Assembly: GCF_000938305.1 (NCBI RefSeq)
Contig: NZ_JYMT01000031.1
Span: 124,001 to 188,000, forward strand
Direction of reading: 5' to 3'
DNA length: 64,000 nucleotides
From: Bradyrhizobium sp. LTSP885
GTDB taxonomy: Bacteria; Pseudomonadota; Alphaproteobacteria; Rhizobiales; Xanthobacteraceae
Shown here: positions 48,866-58,002 of the stretch, one piece after another
How the letters are laid out: each line of letters opens with the position of its first letter
How positions within the stretch are numbered: the first letter of the stretch is position 1
The notes under the pieces: model-generated
What the model saw: the letters and a program-made list of their open reading frames with translations, nothing else
Database searches by the model: none
What the model was told of the DNA's origin: nothing
Translations under genes and position numbers: made by a program

Positions 48866-50404
48866 TCAGTGCACCGCCGCGTATAAAATCTTGTCCTGCG
48901 TCGCATCAGCGGCGTCGAATTCGGCGACGATGCGGCCGGTGCGGGCGACCAGGATGCGGTCGGACACGGCCAGGATCTCCGGCAGATACGACGAGATCAC
49001 CACCACGGCCTTGCCCTCGTCGGCGAGACGGCGGATCTCGCTGTGGATATGCGGGATGGTGCCGACGTCGACGCCGCGCGTCGGCTCGTCGAAGATGATG
49101 ATCGAGGGGTCCTGCACCAGCGTCTTCGCCAGCACCACCTTCTGCTGGTTGCCGCCGGACAATTCGACGATCCGCGCCTTGCGCTGCAGGGCGCTGATCT
49201 TGAGGCGCTCGACCCAGTAACTGGCGAGCTTGCTGCGCCGGGTGCGCGACAGCAGGAAACTCCAGCCCTTGCGGGTGGCGAGGCTGCCGATATAGACGTT
49301 GTCGTCGACCACCATGGTCTCGAAGAAGCCGTTGGCCTTGCGGTCCTCGGTGATGTAGGCAATGCCGTCATTGATCGCCTGCCGCGGCACGCGGTAGCGG
49401 ATCGGTTTTCCCCGCAGCCGGATGGTGCCGCCATTGACCAAATTGCGCTTCAGCGCGCCGTAGATCACCTTGGCGATCTCGGTGCGGCCGGAGCCGATCA
49501 GGCCGGCGATGCCGACGACCTCGCCGGCATAGACCGAGAACGACATGTTCTTGACCGCCATGCCCATGGTGACGTTCTCGACCGTCAGCACCTTCTCGCG
49601 GCGCTGATGCGTCTTCTCTCTTCGCCCATAGACCGCCTGCGCCACCTCGCGGCCGACCATGTGCTGCACCAGCGCATCGCGGGTGAGTTGCTTAGCCGGC
49701 GCCGTGATCACGAGCTTGCCGTCGCGCAGCACGGTGATGCGGTCGGCGATCTGCAGCGATTCCTCCAGCGCATGCGAGATGTAGATGATTGAGACGCCGC
49801 GGGCGCGCAAATCGCGCACCAGGTGGAAGAAGTGGACGATCTCCTCGGGCGTCAGGCTGGCGGTCGGCTCGTCGAAGATGATGATGCGCGCCTTGTTGTA
49901 GATCGCGCGCGCGATCTCCACCATCTGCTTCTTGGCGGTGCCGAGCAGGCCGACGGGAGTAGCCGGATCGACGTGGAAATTGAGCGACTGCAGGAGCTGC
50001 TGCGCCTGGATGTTGAGGGTGCGGAAGCGCGTCAGCAGCTTTTCGTTGCCGAGCTCGATGTTCTGCGCCGCGGTCATGGTCGGCACCAGGCTGGTTTCCT
50101 GATAGACCATGCAGATGCCGGCGTTGAGCGCATCGCGCGGCTGCTCGAATTTGGCAGGTCTGCCGTCGAGCATATAGTCGCCCGAGGTAAGATTGATCGC
50201 GCCCGCGATCGCCTTGCACAGCGTCGATTTGCCCGCGCCGTTCTCGCCGACCAACGCATGGACCTCGCCGGGATAGAGATCGAAATTGACGCCCTCGATG
50301 GCGTGGACGCCGCCATAGATTTTCGAGCCGTTGGTGATCTGCAGCACCGGCTCGCGGGTTGCGGTCTCGGCGCTCGAGGTCGCCTGCGTCACGCCGTCAT
50401 TCAT
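48866..50404 (-). CDS. carbohydrate ABC transporter ATPase (double domain, CUT2)
   Basis: 512 residues. First cassette: Walker A GENGAGKSTLCKAIAG, Walker B IIIFDEPTASLTPEE; second cassette: degenerate Walker A GLIGSGRTEIAKVIYG, signature LSGGNQQKVVLAKTL, Walker B IIIFDEPTRGVD. RbsA/MglA-type ATPase energising the import of a sugar or sugar lactone. Its start overlaps the stop of the SMP-30-like gene by 4 bp; last gene of the operon. Confidence 0.93.
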   Translation of the reverse strand: MNDGVTQATSSAETATREPVLQITNGSKIYGGVHAIEGVNFDLYPGEVHALVGENGAGKSTLCKAIAGAINLTSGDYMLDGRPAKFEQPRDALNAGICMVYQETSLVPTMTAAQNIELGNEKLLTRFRTLNIQAQQLLQSLNFHVDPATPVGLLGTAKKQMVEIARAIYNKARIIIFDEPTASLTPEEIVHFFHLVRDLRARGVSIIYISHALEESLQIADRITVLRDGKLVITAPAKQLTRDALVQHMVGREVAQAVYGRREKTHQRREKVLTVENVTMGMAVKNMSFSVYAGEVVGIAGLIGSGRTEIAKVIYGALKRNLVNGGTIRLRGKPIRYRVPRQAINDGIAYITEDRKANGFFETMVVDDNVYIGSLATRKGWSFLLSRTRRSKLASYWVERLKISALQRKARIVELSGGNQQKVVLAKTLVQDPSIIIFDEPTRGVDVGTIPHIHSEIRRLADEGKAVVVISSYLPEILAVSDRILVARTGRIVAEFDAADATQDKILYAAVH

Positions 50405-51522
50405 CTGATGTCTCCGGTGTAGAGCAGCAGGCGTCCGGCGCCGCGGGCCGCGATGACGACGCCGCGGTCGGTGGCGCAGGCGGCGGTGATGCCATGGAAA
50501 CGGCCGCCGGCACGGCTGTGCAGGCTGTCGGTCGCCTCACCCTCGCCGTCGAGATGCACCAGCAGGCCATAGGAGCGCGGCGGCGCCCACGGCTTCTGGA
50601 TGCCGAGCGCCTTGACCGCCCCGATCTGCATCGGCTCCAGGCAATCGCTGCCGCCGACCAGCGCCGGCGCGACCCAGTAATCGGGCGGGATCGTCACCAT
50701 CATCTCCTCGCGGAAATCGTCTTCCTTGAGCACGAACTCGATCAGATGGGTGCGGCGGGCGAATACGCCGAGCAACAGACCTCCGTGGCCGTCCGGATGC
50801 AGCCGCGCCGGATAACCCGGCATGTTGCCGGCGACGATCTCGCGCGCACCGAGGCCGCTGCCATCAAGCGCGAAGCGGCTCAGCCGATGCGCCCAGCTTT
50901 CGGTCAGCCACAGACCCTTGCCACCAGCGGCGACGGTCACGCCATAGGGATACGGCAGGTCACGCAGCAACACCTGCGGATTGCCGAGATCAGCACCGCA
51001 GGCGATCAATCGGCCGCTCGACCGCTTCTCCATCAAATCGTGACGCCATTCGGCAGGGTGGCGGCCGGCGCTGCCTTCGACCGCATAGATGCGGCCATCC
51101 GGTGCCGCGGTCACCGACAGAAGGCCGGCAAGCGCGCTGCCGTCGGCAGCCTCACACCATTGCGGATTTGGTTTGGCCGGATCGATGGCGGCAAGGCCCC
51201 TGCCCGCGACGCAAACCAGCAGCCGGCCGTCCGGATGCAGCGCAAGGCCGCCGGCGTCTTCCTCGAATTCGGCGACGACCGCGCGCGTCGAAAAATTCTC
51301 GCCGCTGAGCTTCAGCACGCGCCTTCCGGCAGAGACGTAAATCGTGTCGTCACCGGCCGAGATGACATCGTCGACACCGGGCAGCGGCTCGCCGATCGCA
51401 ACAGCCGTGTCGAGCCGGTCGTTCGGGCTCAGCGCGCCGTCGAGCGGCGGGATCGTGCTGTCGACGCCATCGCGATCGACGACGCTTCTGATATCGCGCA
51501 ACAGATGATCGAACAGTCCCAT
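50401..51522 (-). CDS. SMP-30/strictosidine-synthase-like protein lacking usual metal ligands
   Basis: 373 residues of beta-propeller repeats (GGLALHPDGRLLVCVAGRGL, TAAPDGRIYAVEG, LPYPYGVTVAAGGKGLWLTESW). Compared with the lactonase domain of the upstream fused permease, the FPNGV motif is YPYGV (Asn to Tyr193) and NPDNI is YPARL (Asp to Ala239), so two of the three metal ligands expected for SMP-30 lactonases are absent. It is probably not a lactonase; a scaffold, binding or chaperone role is possible. Start and stop overlap neighbouring genes by 1 and 4 bp. Confidence 0.85.
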   Translation of the reverse strand: MGLFDHLLRDIRSVVDRDGVDSTIPPLDGALSPNDRLDTAVAIGEPLPGVDDVISAGDDTIYVSAGRRVLKLSGENFSTRAVVAEFEEDAGGLALHPDGRLLVCVAGRGLAAIDPAKPNPQWCEAADGSALAGLLSVTAAPDGRIYAVEGSAGRHPAEWRHDLMEKRSSGRLIACGADLGNPQVLLRDLPYPYGVTVAAGGKGLWLTESWAHRLSRFALDGSGLGAREIVAGNMPGYPARLHPDGHGGLLLGVFARRTHLIEFVLKEDDFREEMMVTIPPDYWVAPALVGGSDCLEPMQIGAVKALGIQKPWAPPRSYGLLVHLDGEGEATDSLHSRAGGRFHGITAACATDRGVVIAARGAGRLLLYTGDIR

Positions 51523-53666
51523 TACGTGATCACCCTGCTTTTGACGCCCCAATAGGCCTCGTATCCGGTCCAGCTGTCGTCGACGCCGTCGAGCTTGATG
51601 CGGCCGATCCGGTTGTTCTCGAGGCCGCCGAGATAGAGATAGCCCTCGTGCTCGCGCATCGAGGTCAGCACCGAATGCGAGGTCCCGGTCGGATCCCACC
51701 AGGATTCCAGCGCCTCGCCCTTCTCGTTGAACTTCAGCACGCAGCCATGATTGAGCCCCGGCGCCAGCCACTCGTCGGCCGGCACCTGCTTCACCATGCG
51801 CAGCCGGAAGCCGGGCTTGCGCACCGAGAGATCGAAGGTCGGCGTGCGGATGCCGACCAGCGCGAGCCAGTAATTGCCGTCGGAGGCGCGGTTGATGTTG
51901 TCGGGGTTACCCGGCAACTGGTCGATCAGGATCTCGGTGCGGCCCTTGTTCGGGCCCGCGATCCAGTAGCGGAAGATCTTGCACAGCGAGGTCGAGGCGA
52001 TCAGCACCGACTGGCCGTCATGCGAGACGCAGACGCCGTTCGGGAAATAGAAATGGTTGATGACGGTGCGTGTCGTTTTCGTCTTGGGATCGTAGCAGAC
52101 CAGGCGCCCGTTCGGCCGCGCCTCGAGGATGTCGAGGGTGTTGGTCGTCATCTCGTACCGCGTGGTGCAATCGCTGAAATAGATCTTGCCGTCGGGCGCG
52201 ATGTCGAGATCGTCGGCCATACGCAGCCGGGAATCGTCGTTCAGCTTGTACCAGGTGCGGTTGGTCTCGTCGGTGACCTTGAATACCTTGCCGTCAGGCG
52301 CGATGCCGTAGACGCCCATGCCGGCGACGGCGACGATCAAATTCTCGTCGCGGTCGAACTGCATGCCGAGCGGCCGGCCGCCGATATGGGCGAACACCTC
52401 GCGGGTCTCGAAGTTGGCACCAGAGAAGCGGATCACATTGCCGTCGCGGGTCGAGCCGTAGACCCGGCCCTGGCGGTCGACGATGACGTCCTCAGGACCT
52501 TCGACCTGGTCGATGCCGATCGCCTGCGCATTGATCAACCGATCGTTCTGCGCATAGGCCGAACCGGAGCCGCGCCGCACCGACGGCGACGGCGCCAGCG
52601 CCACATAGGCCGGGTTGACATAGATCTTCTGGATCGCCTTGCCGCGGTTCTTCGACCATTTGACGTCGATGCCGACCGCAGCAAGCAGGATCATGCCCGT
52701 CACCGCCGAGGTGACGTAGCCGGGGATGCCCATGCGCACGAGGCCGTTGATCAGCAGGAAGACGATCAGCGCGCCGATCATCGCCCGCCACACCGTGCCC
52801 TTGCCGCCGGCGAGCGAGACGCCGCCGAGCACCACCGCAGTGAGGGCCTGGAATTCCCAGCCGACGCCGGTGGTCGAATCCGTCGAGGCTTGACGCGCAG
52901 CGTAGAAAATACCGCTCGCCGCGCACAGCGTACCCGACAGCACGTAAGTCATGAACAGCATCAGACGAACGCGGATGCCGGCGTGGCGCGCCGCCTTGCG
53001 GCTGGCGCCGATTGCGGTGAGATGCCAGCCATAGCGCGAGCGCGACAGGAAGATGTGGCAGATCAGCAGCACGACGAACAGCGTCGCCGCGTTGATGGGA
53101 ATGCCGAGCACGCTGCCGCCGCCGATGAAATCCCAGGCGTCACTGTCGACCGAATTGGTGGCAAACACCTGCGCATAGCTGGTGTTGAGCAGGTTGACCG
53201 AGGCCCGCAGGATGATCAGCGTCACCAGCGTGGTCAGGAACGGCCGTGTCTTGAGAAAGCCGATCAGGAAGCCGTTGATACAGCCGAGCACAGCGCCGAC
53301 CAGCAGCGTCGCCGGCACGACGAGGCCGACCGGCCATTCGCGGACCAGCAGGAAATACAGCGCCGCGAAATTACACAGCGCGAAGATCGCACCGACGGAA
53401 AGATCGATGCCGCCAGTGACGAGACAGAACCCCATCGCGAGCGCGACGAAGCCGAATTCGGCGAACAGCCGCAGCAGCGACACCGTGTTCTGCACCGAGG
53501 CGTAATCGGGAATCGTGAGCGCGAAATACGCCCACAGCCCGATCATCACGGTGAAGGGAACGACCGGCTCGAACCATTGCTTGAGCAGCAGCTCCGACAG
53601 CAACAGCCGGGGTGAAAACCGCCGCACCGACGCGGCAAAGGAATCGATCGCCATCGACATCGCCAA
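51522..53666 (-). CDS. ABC permease fused to an SMP-30/strictosidine-synthase-like lactonase
   Basis: 714 residues. Residues 1-345 are an RbsC-type sugar permease (CLVTGGIDLSVGAIFAL, GVGWEFQALTAVVLGGVSLAGGKGTVWR; many membrane spans). After a linker (345-385), residues ~385-714 form a six-bladed propeller like SMP-30/gluconolactonase, with candidate metal ligands E389 (VEGPED), N543 (FPNGV) and D589 (NPDNI). The frame is continuous across the junction with no stop. Combining a channel with a lactone hydrolase suggests hydrolysis at the membrane of a transported lactone; whether the propeller faces the periplasm or cytoplasm depends on the span count. Confidence 0.9.
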   Translation of the reverse strand: MAMSMAIDSFAASVRRFSPRLLLSELLLKQWFEPVVPFTVMIGLWAYFALTIPDYASVQNTVSLLRLFAEFGFVALAMGFCLVTGGIDLSVGAIFALCNFAALYFLLVREWPVGLVVPATLLVGAVLGCINGFLIGFLKTRPFLTTLVTLIILRASVNLLNTSYAQVFATNSVDSDAWDFIGGGSVLGIPINAATLFVVLLICHIFLSRSRYGWHLTAIGASRKAARHAGIRVRLMLFMTYVLSGTLCAASGIFYAARQASTDSTTGVGWEFQALTAVVLGGVSLAGGKGTVWRAMIGALIVFLLINGLVRMGIPGYVTSAVTGMILLAAVGIDVKWSKNRGKAIQKIYVNPAYVALAPSPSVRRGSGSAYAQNDRLINAQAIGIDQVEGPEDVIVDRQGRVYGSTRDGNVIRFSGANFETREVFAHIGGRPLGMQFDRDENLIVAVAGMGVYGIAPDGKVFKVTDETNRTWYKLNDDSRLRMADDLDIAPDGKIYFSDCTTRYEMTTNTLDILEARPNGRLVCYDPKTKTTRTVINHFYFPNGVCVSHDGQSVLIASTSLCKIFRYWIAGPNKGRTEILIDQLPGNPDNINRASDGNYWLALVGIRTPTFDLSVRKPGFRLRMVKQVPADEWLAPGLNHGCVLKFNEKGEALESWWDPTGTSHSVLTSMREHEGYLYLGGLENNRIGRIKLDGVDDSWTGYEAYWGVKSRVIT

Positions 53667-53671
53667 GCACT

Positions 53672-53773
53672 CCCTCGATCATGAGGCGATTGCAGACAAT
53701 CGCATCACGATCTCGTTTTTTTATTTGAGCATGATCTTTTCGGAAAACCGGTTCCACTTTTCCGGATCATGCT
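53672..53773. repeat. duplicated palindromic module, copy 1
   Basis: Starts CCCTCGATCATGAGGCGATT and ends in the GCATGATC/GATCATGC hairpin (53729-53772). It is nearly identical to 53822-53924, about 150 bp away, so the intergenic space between the binding protein and fused permease holds a direct duplication of a compound inverted repeat. Confidence 0.75.
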
Positions 53774-53821
53774 CTTGATACAACCGGCGCGGGACGCGCG
53801 CGCCCCGCACCGGCTGCCGCG

Positions 53822-53924
53822 CCCTCAATCATGATGCGATTGCAAGCAATCGCATCATGATCTCGTCTTCTTATTTGAGCATGATCTTCTCGGAAAACCG
53901 GTGCCCACTTTTCCGGATCATGCT
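53822..53924. repeat. duplicated palindromic module, copy 2
   Basis: Contains GATGCGATTGCAAGCAATCG, part of a near-perfect palindrome (53831-53858), followed by the GCATGATC/GATCATGC hairpin (53879-53923) that ends one base before the binding-protein stop. Such structures behind a binding-protein gene often protect its mRNA and lower downstream expression. Confidence 0.75.
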
Positions 53925-53925
53925 G

Positions 53926-54945
53926 TTAGTTCTTCTTCAGCGCGAAGCAGTTGCCGCCCGAGGCGTTGGTCTTATCGAGCCAGATCGGCCGCGTGTAATA
54001 GGCGAGATTGCGGGTGCCGGGCTTGTCGGCTGACGTCAGCAGGGTTTCGGCTGCGAACATCAGATCGTGGCCCTGCTCGGTCGCCTTGTAACTCAGGAAC
54101 TTGGCGAAGTTGCCCGAATTGACCTGGTCGCAATCGAGTTGCGAGCCCTCGCCCGAGGCATACACTTTGACATCGTCGATCTTGCCGGCGTTGCGGATGG
54201 CCTGGGCGGCGCCCGACTCCATGATGCCCCAGAAGCCGATCGAGGCGCAGAGGTCCGGGTGCTGCTGGATCACGGTCGCGGTGACGTTGAGCGCGGTGTT
54301 GGCGTCCCAATTGGCGGCCTGGTTGGACACCACCTTGATGTTGGAGTCCTTGTTGAGGACCTCCATGATGCCGCCGACTTGATCGACGCTGGCGGCTGCG
54401 GTCAATTCGCCCTGCACGATCTGGACCTTGCCCGACTTGCCGGAGGCGGTGCCGCAGGCCTTGACCACTTCGGTTGCGAGCATCTTGCCGATCTCGCGCC
54501 AGTCGGCACCGACGAAGGCGCCGGACTTGTAGTTCGAGGACATGTTGATCTGGATCACATGCGTGCCCTGGCTCTCGGCGCGCTTGAGATCCTTCATCAA
54601 CAGCGTGACGCTCGGGTTCTGCACGATCAGCACGTCGGGCTTCTGGTCGACCAGCGCGGTCAGCGCCTGCTGCATCGCCGACGGATTGTTGTTGGGATCG
54701 CGCACGATGTACTTCATGCCGCGCCACTCGGCCTCCTCCTGCACCACGCGGCCCCATTCGTCCGACAGCGGCACGCCGAGCGCAATCGGCAGATAGGCGA
54801 TGGTCTTGCCTGCCAGCGCCTTGTCGTAGGAGGCGCGCAGCTCGCGCGCGGTCTTGGTGCCTTCCTCCTGCGCCGATGCCGCAATTGGCAACGCAGCCAG
54901 CGTTACGCCGGCCAGCAGGACAGTCCAGAGCTTCGTCGTATTCAT
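53926..54945 (-). CDS. sugar ABC transporter substrate-binding protein (Peripla_BP_4)
   Basis: 339 residues with a signal peptide ending PIAASA-Q (about residue 25) and a ribose/rhizopine-type fold (KTIAYLPIALGVPLSDEWGRVVQ, PSAMQQALTALVDQKPDVLIVQN). GGAGG lies 5 bases before the ATG at 54945. It should capture the sugar-like ligand for the two permeases of the operon. Ligand unknown; the lactonase genes suggest an aldonolactone or similar. Confidence 0.92.
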   Translation of the reverse strand: MNTTKLWTVLLAGVTLAALPIAASAQEEGTKTARELRASYDKALAGKTIAYLPIALGVPLSDEWGRVVQEEAEWRGMKYIVRDPNNNPSAMQQALTALVDQKPDVLIVQNPSVTLLMKDLKRAESQGTHVIQINMSSNYKSGAFVGADWREIGKMLATEVVKACGTASGKSGKVQIVQGELTAAASVDQVGGIMEVLNKDSNIKVVSNQAANWDANTALNVTATVIQQHPDLCASIGFWGIMESGAAQAIRNAGKIDDVKVYASGEGSQLDCDQVNSGNFAKFLSYKATEQGHDLMFAAETLLTSADKPGTRNLAYYTRPIWLDKTNASGGNCFALKKN

Positions 54946-55013
54946 CGTTTCCTCCACAGATATTCTTGTTTTGATTGATATGATTGATGTCGTCGCGGCG
55001 CGCCCGGGTGCGT

Positions 55014-56042
55014 TCAGTCGCCCTGGCGCGCGGTCTCCTCGTCACGGGGGTGCAGCCAGTTGTCGAGCACGATCGCCGCCAGCAGCACCACGCCCTTGAC
55101 GATGTTCTGAACCTCGGTGTTGACGTCCATGATGGTGAAGGCGTTCAGCAGGGTGCCGATCAGGACGCAGCCGACCACGACGCTGAACACGCTGCCGCGG
55201 CCACCGATCAGGCTGATGCCGCCGATCACGACGACGAGCACGACGTCGAAGATCATGGTCCCTTGCGTGATCGCCATCTGCATGCTGCCGGTGGTGCCGA
55301 CCCAGACGAAGCCGGCGACCCAGGCCAGCAGCGCCACCAGCACATGCTCCAGCACGATCAGCGGCCGCAGCGGGACACCGGACAATCGCGCGGCCTCCGG
55401 ATTGTCGCCCTGCGCGTAGATGAAACGGCCGATCGAGGTGCGCGACAAAAACAGATGCATCGCGATGGCGCAGACCAGGAACACCAGGATTGGAACCGGG
55501 ATGCCGAACAACCGCCCGGCACCGAGGTACATCAGTCCCGGCGCGTCCTTGGGCGCATAGACGACCCAGGCCGGCGCGATCCAGAACGCCAGGCCATAGA
55601 TGACGAAGCCGGCGGCCAGCGTCACGAACAGCGCCGGCGCCTCGACGAAGGCGACCATCACGCCGTTGACGGTTCCAATCAGGATCGCAATCGCAAGCGC
55701 GAGCAGCACGGCTGAGAATGTCGACATGCCGTGCTGCATCTCGATCAGCGCGATCGACCACGCGCCCGCCATGATCGCGACCTCGGAGAGGTCGATACCG
55801 CGGCTGATCACGATCAGCCCCATGCCGAGGCCGAGCACGCCGAGGATGGAAATGCTGCGCAGCAAATTCAGGAGGTTGGAGATCGTGGCAAAGCCGTTCA
55901 GCGTCAGGCCGAACACGATCAGCAGTGCAATCGTGATCAGGAGCACGATCTGCTCCTGGCTCGGCTTGGCGAACATCGAGCTCGCGCGCGATGAAGCGGC
56001 CGGGACGGCAACGCCACGCGATGGCGACTGCACGCTCATCAT
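55014..56042 (-). CDS. sugar ABC transporter permease (RbsC type)
   Basis: 342 residues (a second ATG lies at the next codon). RbsC/XylH-type membrane protein: GMGLIVISRGIDLSEVAIMAG and VLVVVIGGISLIGGRGSVFSV. First gene of the leftward operon; together with the N-terminal half of the fused permease it would make a heterodimeric channel. GGAGG(A)AAT-type ribosome site precedes the start. Confidence 0.92.
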   Translation of the reverse strand: MMSVQSPSRGVAVPAASSRASSMFAKPSQEQIVLLITIALLIVFGLTLNGFATISNLLNLLRSISILGVLGLGMGLIVISRGIDLSEVAIMAGAWSIALIEMQHGMSTFSAVLLALAIAILIGTVNGVMVAFVEAPALFVTLAAGFVIYGLAFWIAPAWVVYAPKDAPGLMYLGAGRLFGIPVPILVFLVCAIAMHLFLSRTSIGRFIYAQGDNPEAARLSGVPLRPLIVLEHVLVALLAWVAGFVWVGTTGSMQMAITQGTMIFDVVLVVVIGGISLIGGRGSVFSVVVGCVLIGTLLNAFTIMDVNTEVQNIVKGVVLLAAIVLDNWLHPRDEETARQGD

Positions 56043-56100
56043 TTCCTCCAGGTCTTCTTTTTTTGATGTCTTCTTTTGGGTCTTATTTTGCTTGAGACTT

Positions 56101-56115
56101 TAAGAGCGGCGCTTA
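56101..56115. promoter_or_regulatory. LysR-type palindrome in the transporter/LysR gap
   Basis: TAAGAGCGGCGCTTA, a 15-bp near-perfect palindrome of the T-N11-A class, 59 bp ahead of the permease start and 44 bp ahead of the LysR start. Likely the operator through which the LysR regulator controls both directions. Confidence 0.5.
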
Positions 56116-56158
56116 GTATTCGTCAAATGCATTCGGCAGATACGGATTGATTAAGTTC

Positions 56159-57142
56159 ATGCATGTGCGCGACATCGATCTGAACCTGTTCGTCGTGTTC
56201 GACGCGATCTATTCCGAGGGCGGCGTCAGCCGTGCCTGTTTCCGCCTCAATCTGACCCAGCCCGCGGTGAGCCACGCGCTCGGGCGGCTGCGCGCCATGT
56301 TCAACGATCCCCTGTTCGTACGGCGCCATCACGTCATGACGCCGACGCCGCTGGCCCGCCAGATCATCACCACCGTTCGCCAGGCGATCAACGGCCTGGA
56401 GACGACGCTCACCCACACCGACCGGTTCGATCCTGCCAAAACGCCGAAACGCTTCGTCATCGGGCTGCGCAACAACCTCGAGGCGCCGATCCTGAGCGCG
56501 CTGGTCAACCGGATCAGCGCGGTTGCACCATTGGTCGAGATCGCAACCGTGCGCTGCGAGCGCAACAACCTGGAGCGTGAGCTGGCCGCCGGCACGCTGG
56601 ATGTGGCGATCGATACGCTATTGCCGCTCTCGGCAGAGGTACGACGCGCGCAGATCCTGACCGAGCGCATCGCGGTATTTGCCCGCCGCAACCATCCCGA
56701 CCTCGGCGCACGGCTCGACCGGAAGACCTATTTGCGGATGGAACATGTCTGCGTGACGTCGCGGCGCAGCGGATTATCGTTTGAGGATTTCCAGTTCCAG
56801 CGCCTTGGCATCCAGCGCACTGTCCGCCTGCTATGCCAGAACTTCGCGACCGCCTGTCATGTCGTGAGCCGGAATAACATGCTGCTGACTGCGTCCGAAA
56901 GCGCGGCGTCCGTGCTGGAGCAGCCGGGACTATTGCGACAGTTCCCCTGCCCTTTCCCGATCAGCCCGCACATCAATTATCTGTACTGGCATGCAACCGC
57001 CGAGGGTGACACCACGAACCAGTGGCTGCGTGAACAGCTTTTGGCCGCCGCCGCGACGCTCGGACCAAGCGATGTCGGACGCAAGGGCAGCCGCGCCCCG
57101 AAGCGCCGGCCGCCGATCCCGGTTGGTCTCGCCGCGGAATAA
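56159..57142 (+). CDS. LysR-family regulator of the transporter operon
   Basis: 327 residues from the ATG at 56159 (MHVRDIDLNLFVVFDAIY); NodD/PnbR-like helix-turn-helix GGVSRACFRLNLTQPAVSHALGRLRAMFNDPLFVRR. The C-terminal effector domain is of the usual length. Divergent from the sugar/lactone importer, so it probably activates that operon when the ligand is present. Confidence 0.9.
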   Translation: MHVRDIDLNLFVVFDAIYSEGGVSRACFRLNLTQPAVSHALGRLRAMFNDPLFVRRHHVMTPTPLARQIITTVRQAINGLETTLTHTDRFDPAKTPKRFVIGLRNNLEAPILSALVNRISAVAPLVEIATVRCERNNLERELAAGTLDVAIDTLLPLSAEVRRAQILTERIAVFARRNHPDLGARLDRKTYLRMEHVCVTSRRSGLSFEDFQFQRLGIQRTVRLLCQNFATACHVVSRNNMLLTASESAASVLEQPGLLRQFPCPFPISPHINYLYWHATAEGDTTNQWLREQLLAAAATLGPSDVGRKGSRAPKRRPPIPVGLAAE

Positions 57143-57149
57143 ACTCAGA

Positions 57150-58001
57150 TCATAATCCGCTCAGACCACCGTCGACCGCGAGCGTCTGCGCGGTGACATA
57201 GACACTCTCGTCCGACATGAAGAACAGCACCGCATAGGCGATCTCCCATGCCGTCGCCTGGCGGCCAAACGGAACATGGCTCTTGCCGCGCGACGGACGG
57301 CCGGCCCCGGCCTCGCGTCCGTTCGGGGTGTCGACGAGGCCGGGATAGACCAGATTGGCGCGGATACCGCGCCGTGCCCCGGTATGCGCGATGTTGCGCA
57401 TCAACCCGCCGAGCGCAGCCTTGGAGGAATCATAGACCGCCATCTGCGATCCCGCCTTGAGCGCGGCGATCGAGGAGATGAAGACGATCGAGCCGCCATT
57501 GTCGAACTTCGGCAAGGCGGCGCGGCAGCACAGCATCGGACCGCGGACGTTGACGTCGTAAATCCTGTTCCACTCCTCCGTACTGACATTGTCGAGCCCG
57601 GTCTTGCCGAAGGTGCCGATGTTCAAGACCATGCCGTCGAGCCCGCCCATAGCCTGGTGCGCCTCGCCGATCATCCTGATGACATCAGGCTCGGCGGTCA
57701 CATCGGCAGCGATCGCAAAGCCGCGGCCACCATCAGCCGTGATGCGCGCAACCGTGTCTTCGGCGGAGGCGCGGTTGAGATCGGCGACGGCGACCTGCGC
57801 GCCCTCGCGTGCGAACAGCAGGCTCATGGCGCGGCCATTGCCGATCGGATCGGTCGCCGCGTCGAACACGCGCTGGCCCCCGCCGACAACGAGGATGCGA
57901 CGTCCATCGAGGCGGCCCCGGCCCGGCGCGGTGCCTGACGATTCCGCGCTGAGGGGACGCACGTAACGTTCCGCCTTGGCGTCGAGCGACGTTTCCGACA
58001 T
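57150..58001 (-). CDS. SDR-family oxidoreductase with atypical dinucleotide motif
   Basis: 283 residues. The nucleotide loop is stretched (VVGGGQRVFDAATDPIGNGRAMSLLFAREG) instead of TGxxxGIG, a variant found in one SDR group. Catalytic Ser (FISSIAALKAG) and YxxxK (YDSSKAALGGLMRN) are present, and ALAVDGGLSGL ends the fold. It follows the CMD-family gene with a one-base gap and is convergent with the LysR gene. Substrate unknown. Confidence 0.87.
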   Translation of the reverse strand: MSETSLDAKAERYVRPLSAESSGTAPGRGRLDGRRILVVGGGQRVFDAATDPIGNGRAMSLLFAREGAQVAVADLNRASAEDTVARITADGGRGFAIAADVTAEPDVIRMIGEAHQAMGGLDGMVLNIGTFGKTGLDNVSTEEWNRIYDVNVRGPMLCCRAALPKFDNGGSIVFISSIAALKAGSQMAVYDSSKAALGGLMRNIAHTGARRGIRANLVYPGLVDTPNGREAGAGRPSRGKSHVPFGRQATAWEIAYAVLFFMSDESVYVTAQTLAVDGGLSGL

Positions 58002-58002
58002 C

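Noticed and set aside
53672..53924. Repeated palindromes considered as a CRISPR array
   Set aside because: Only two copies about 150 bp apart, units near 100 bp long and no cas genes.
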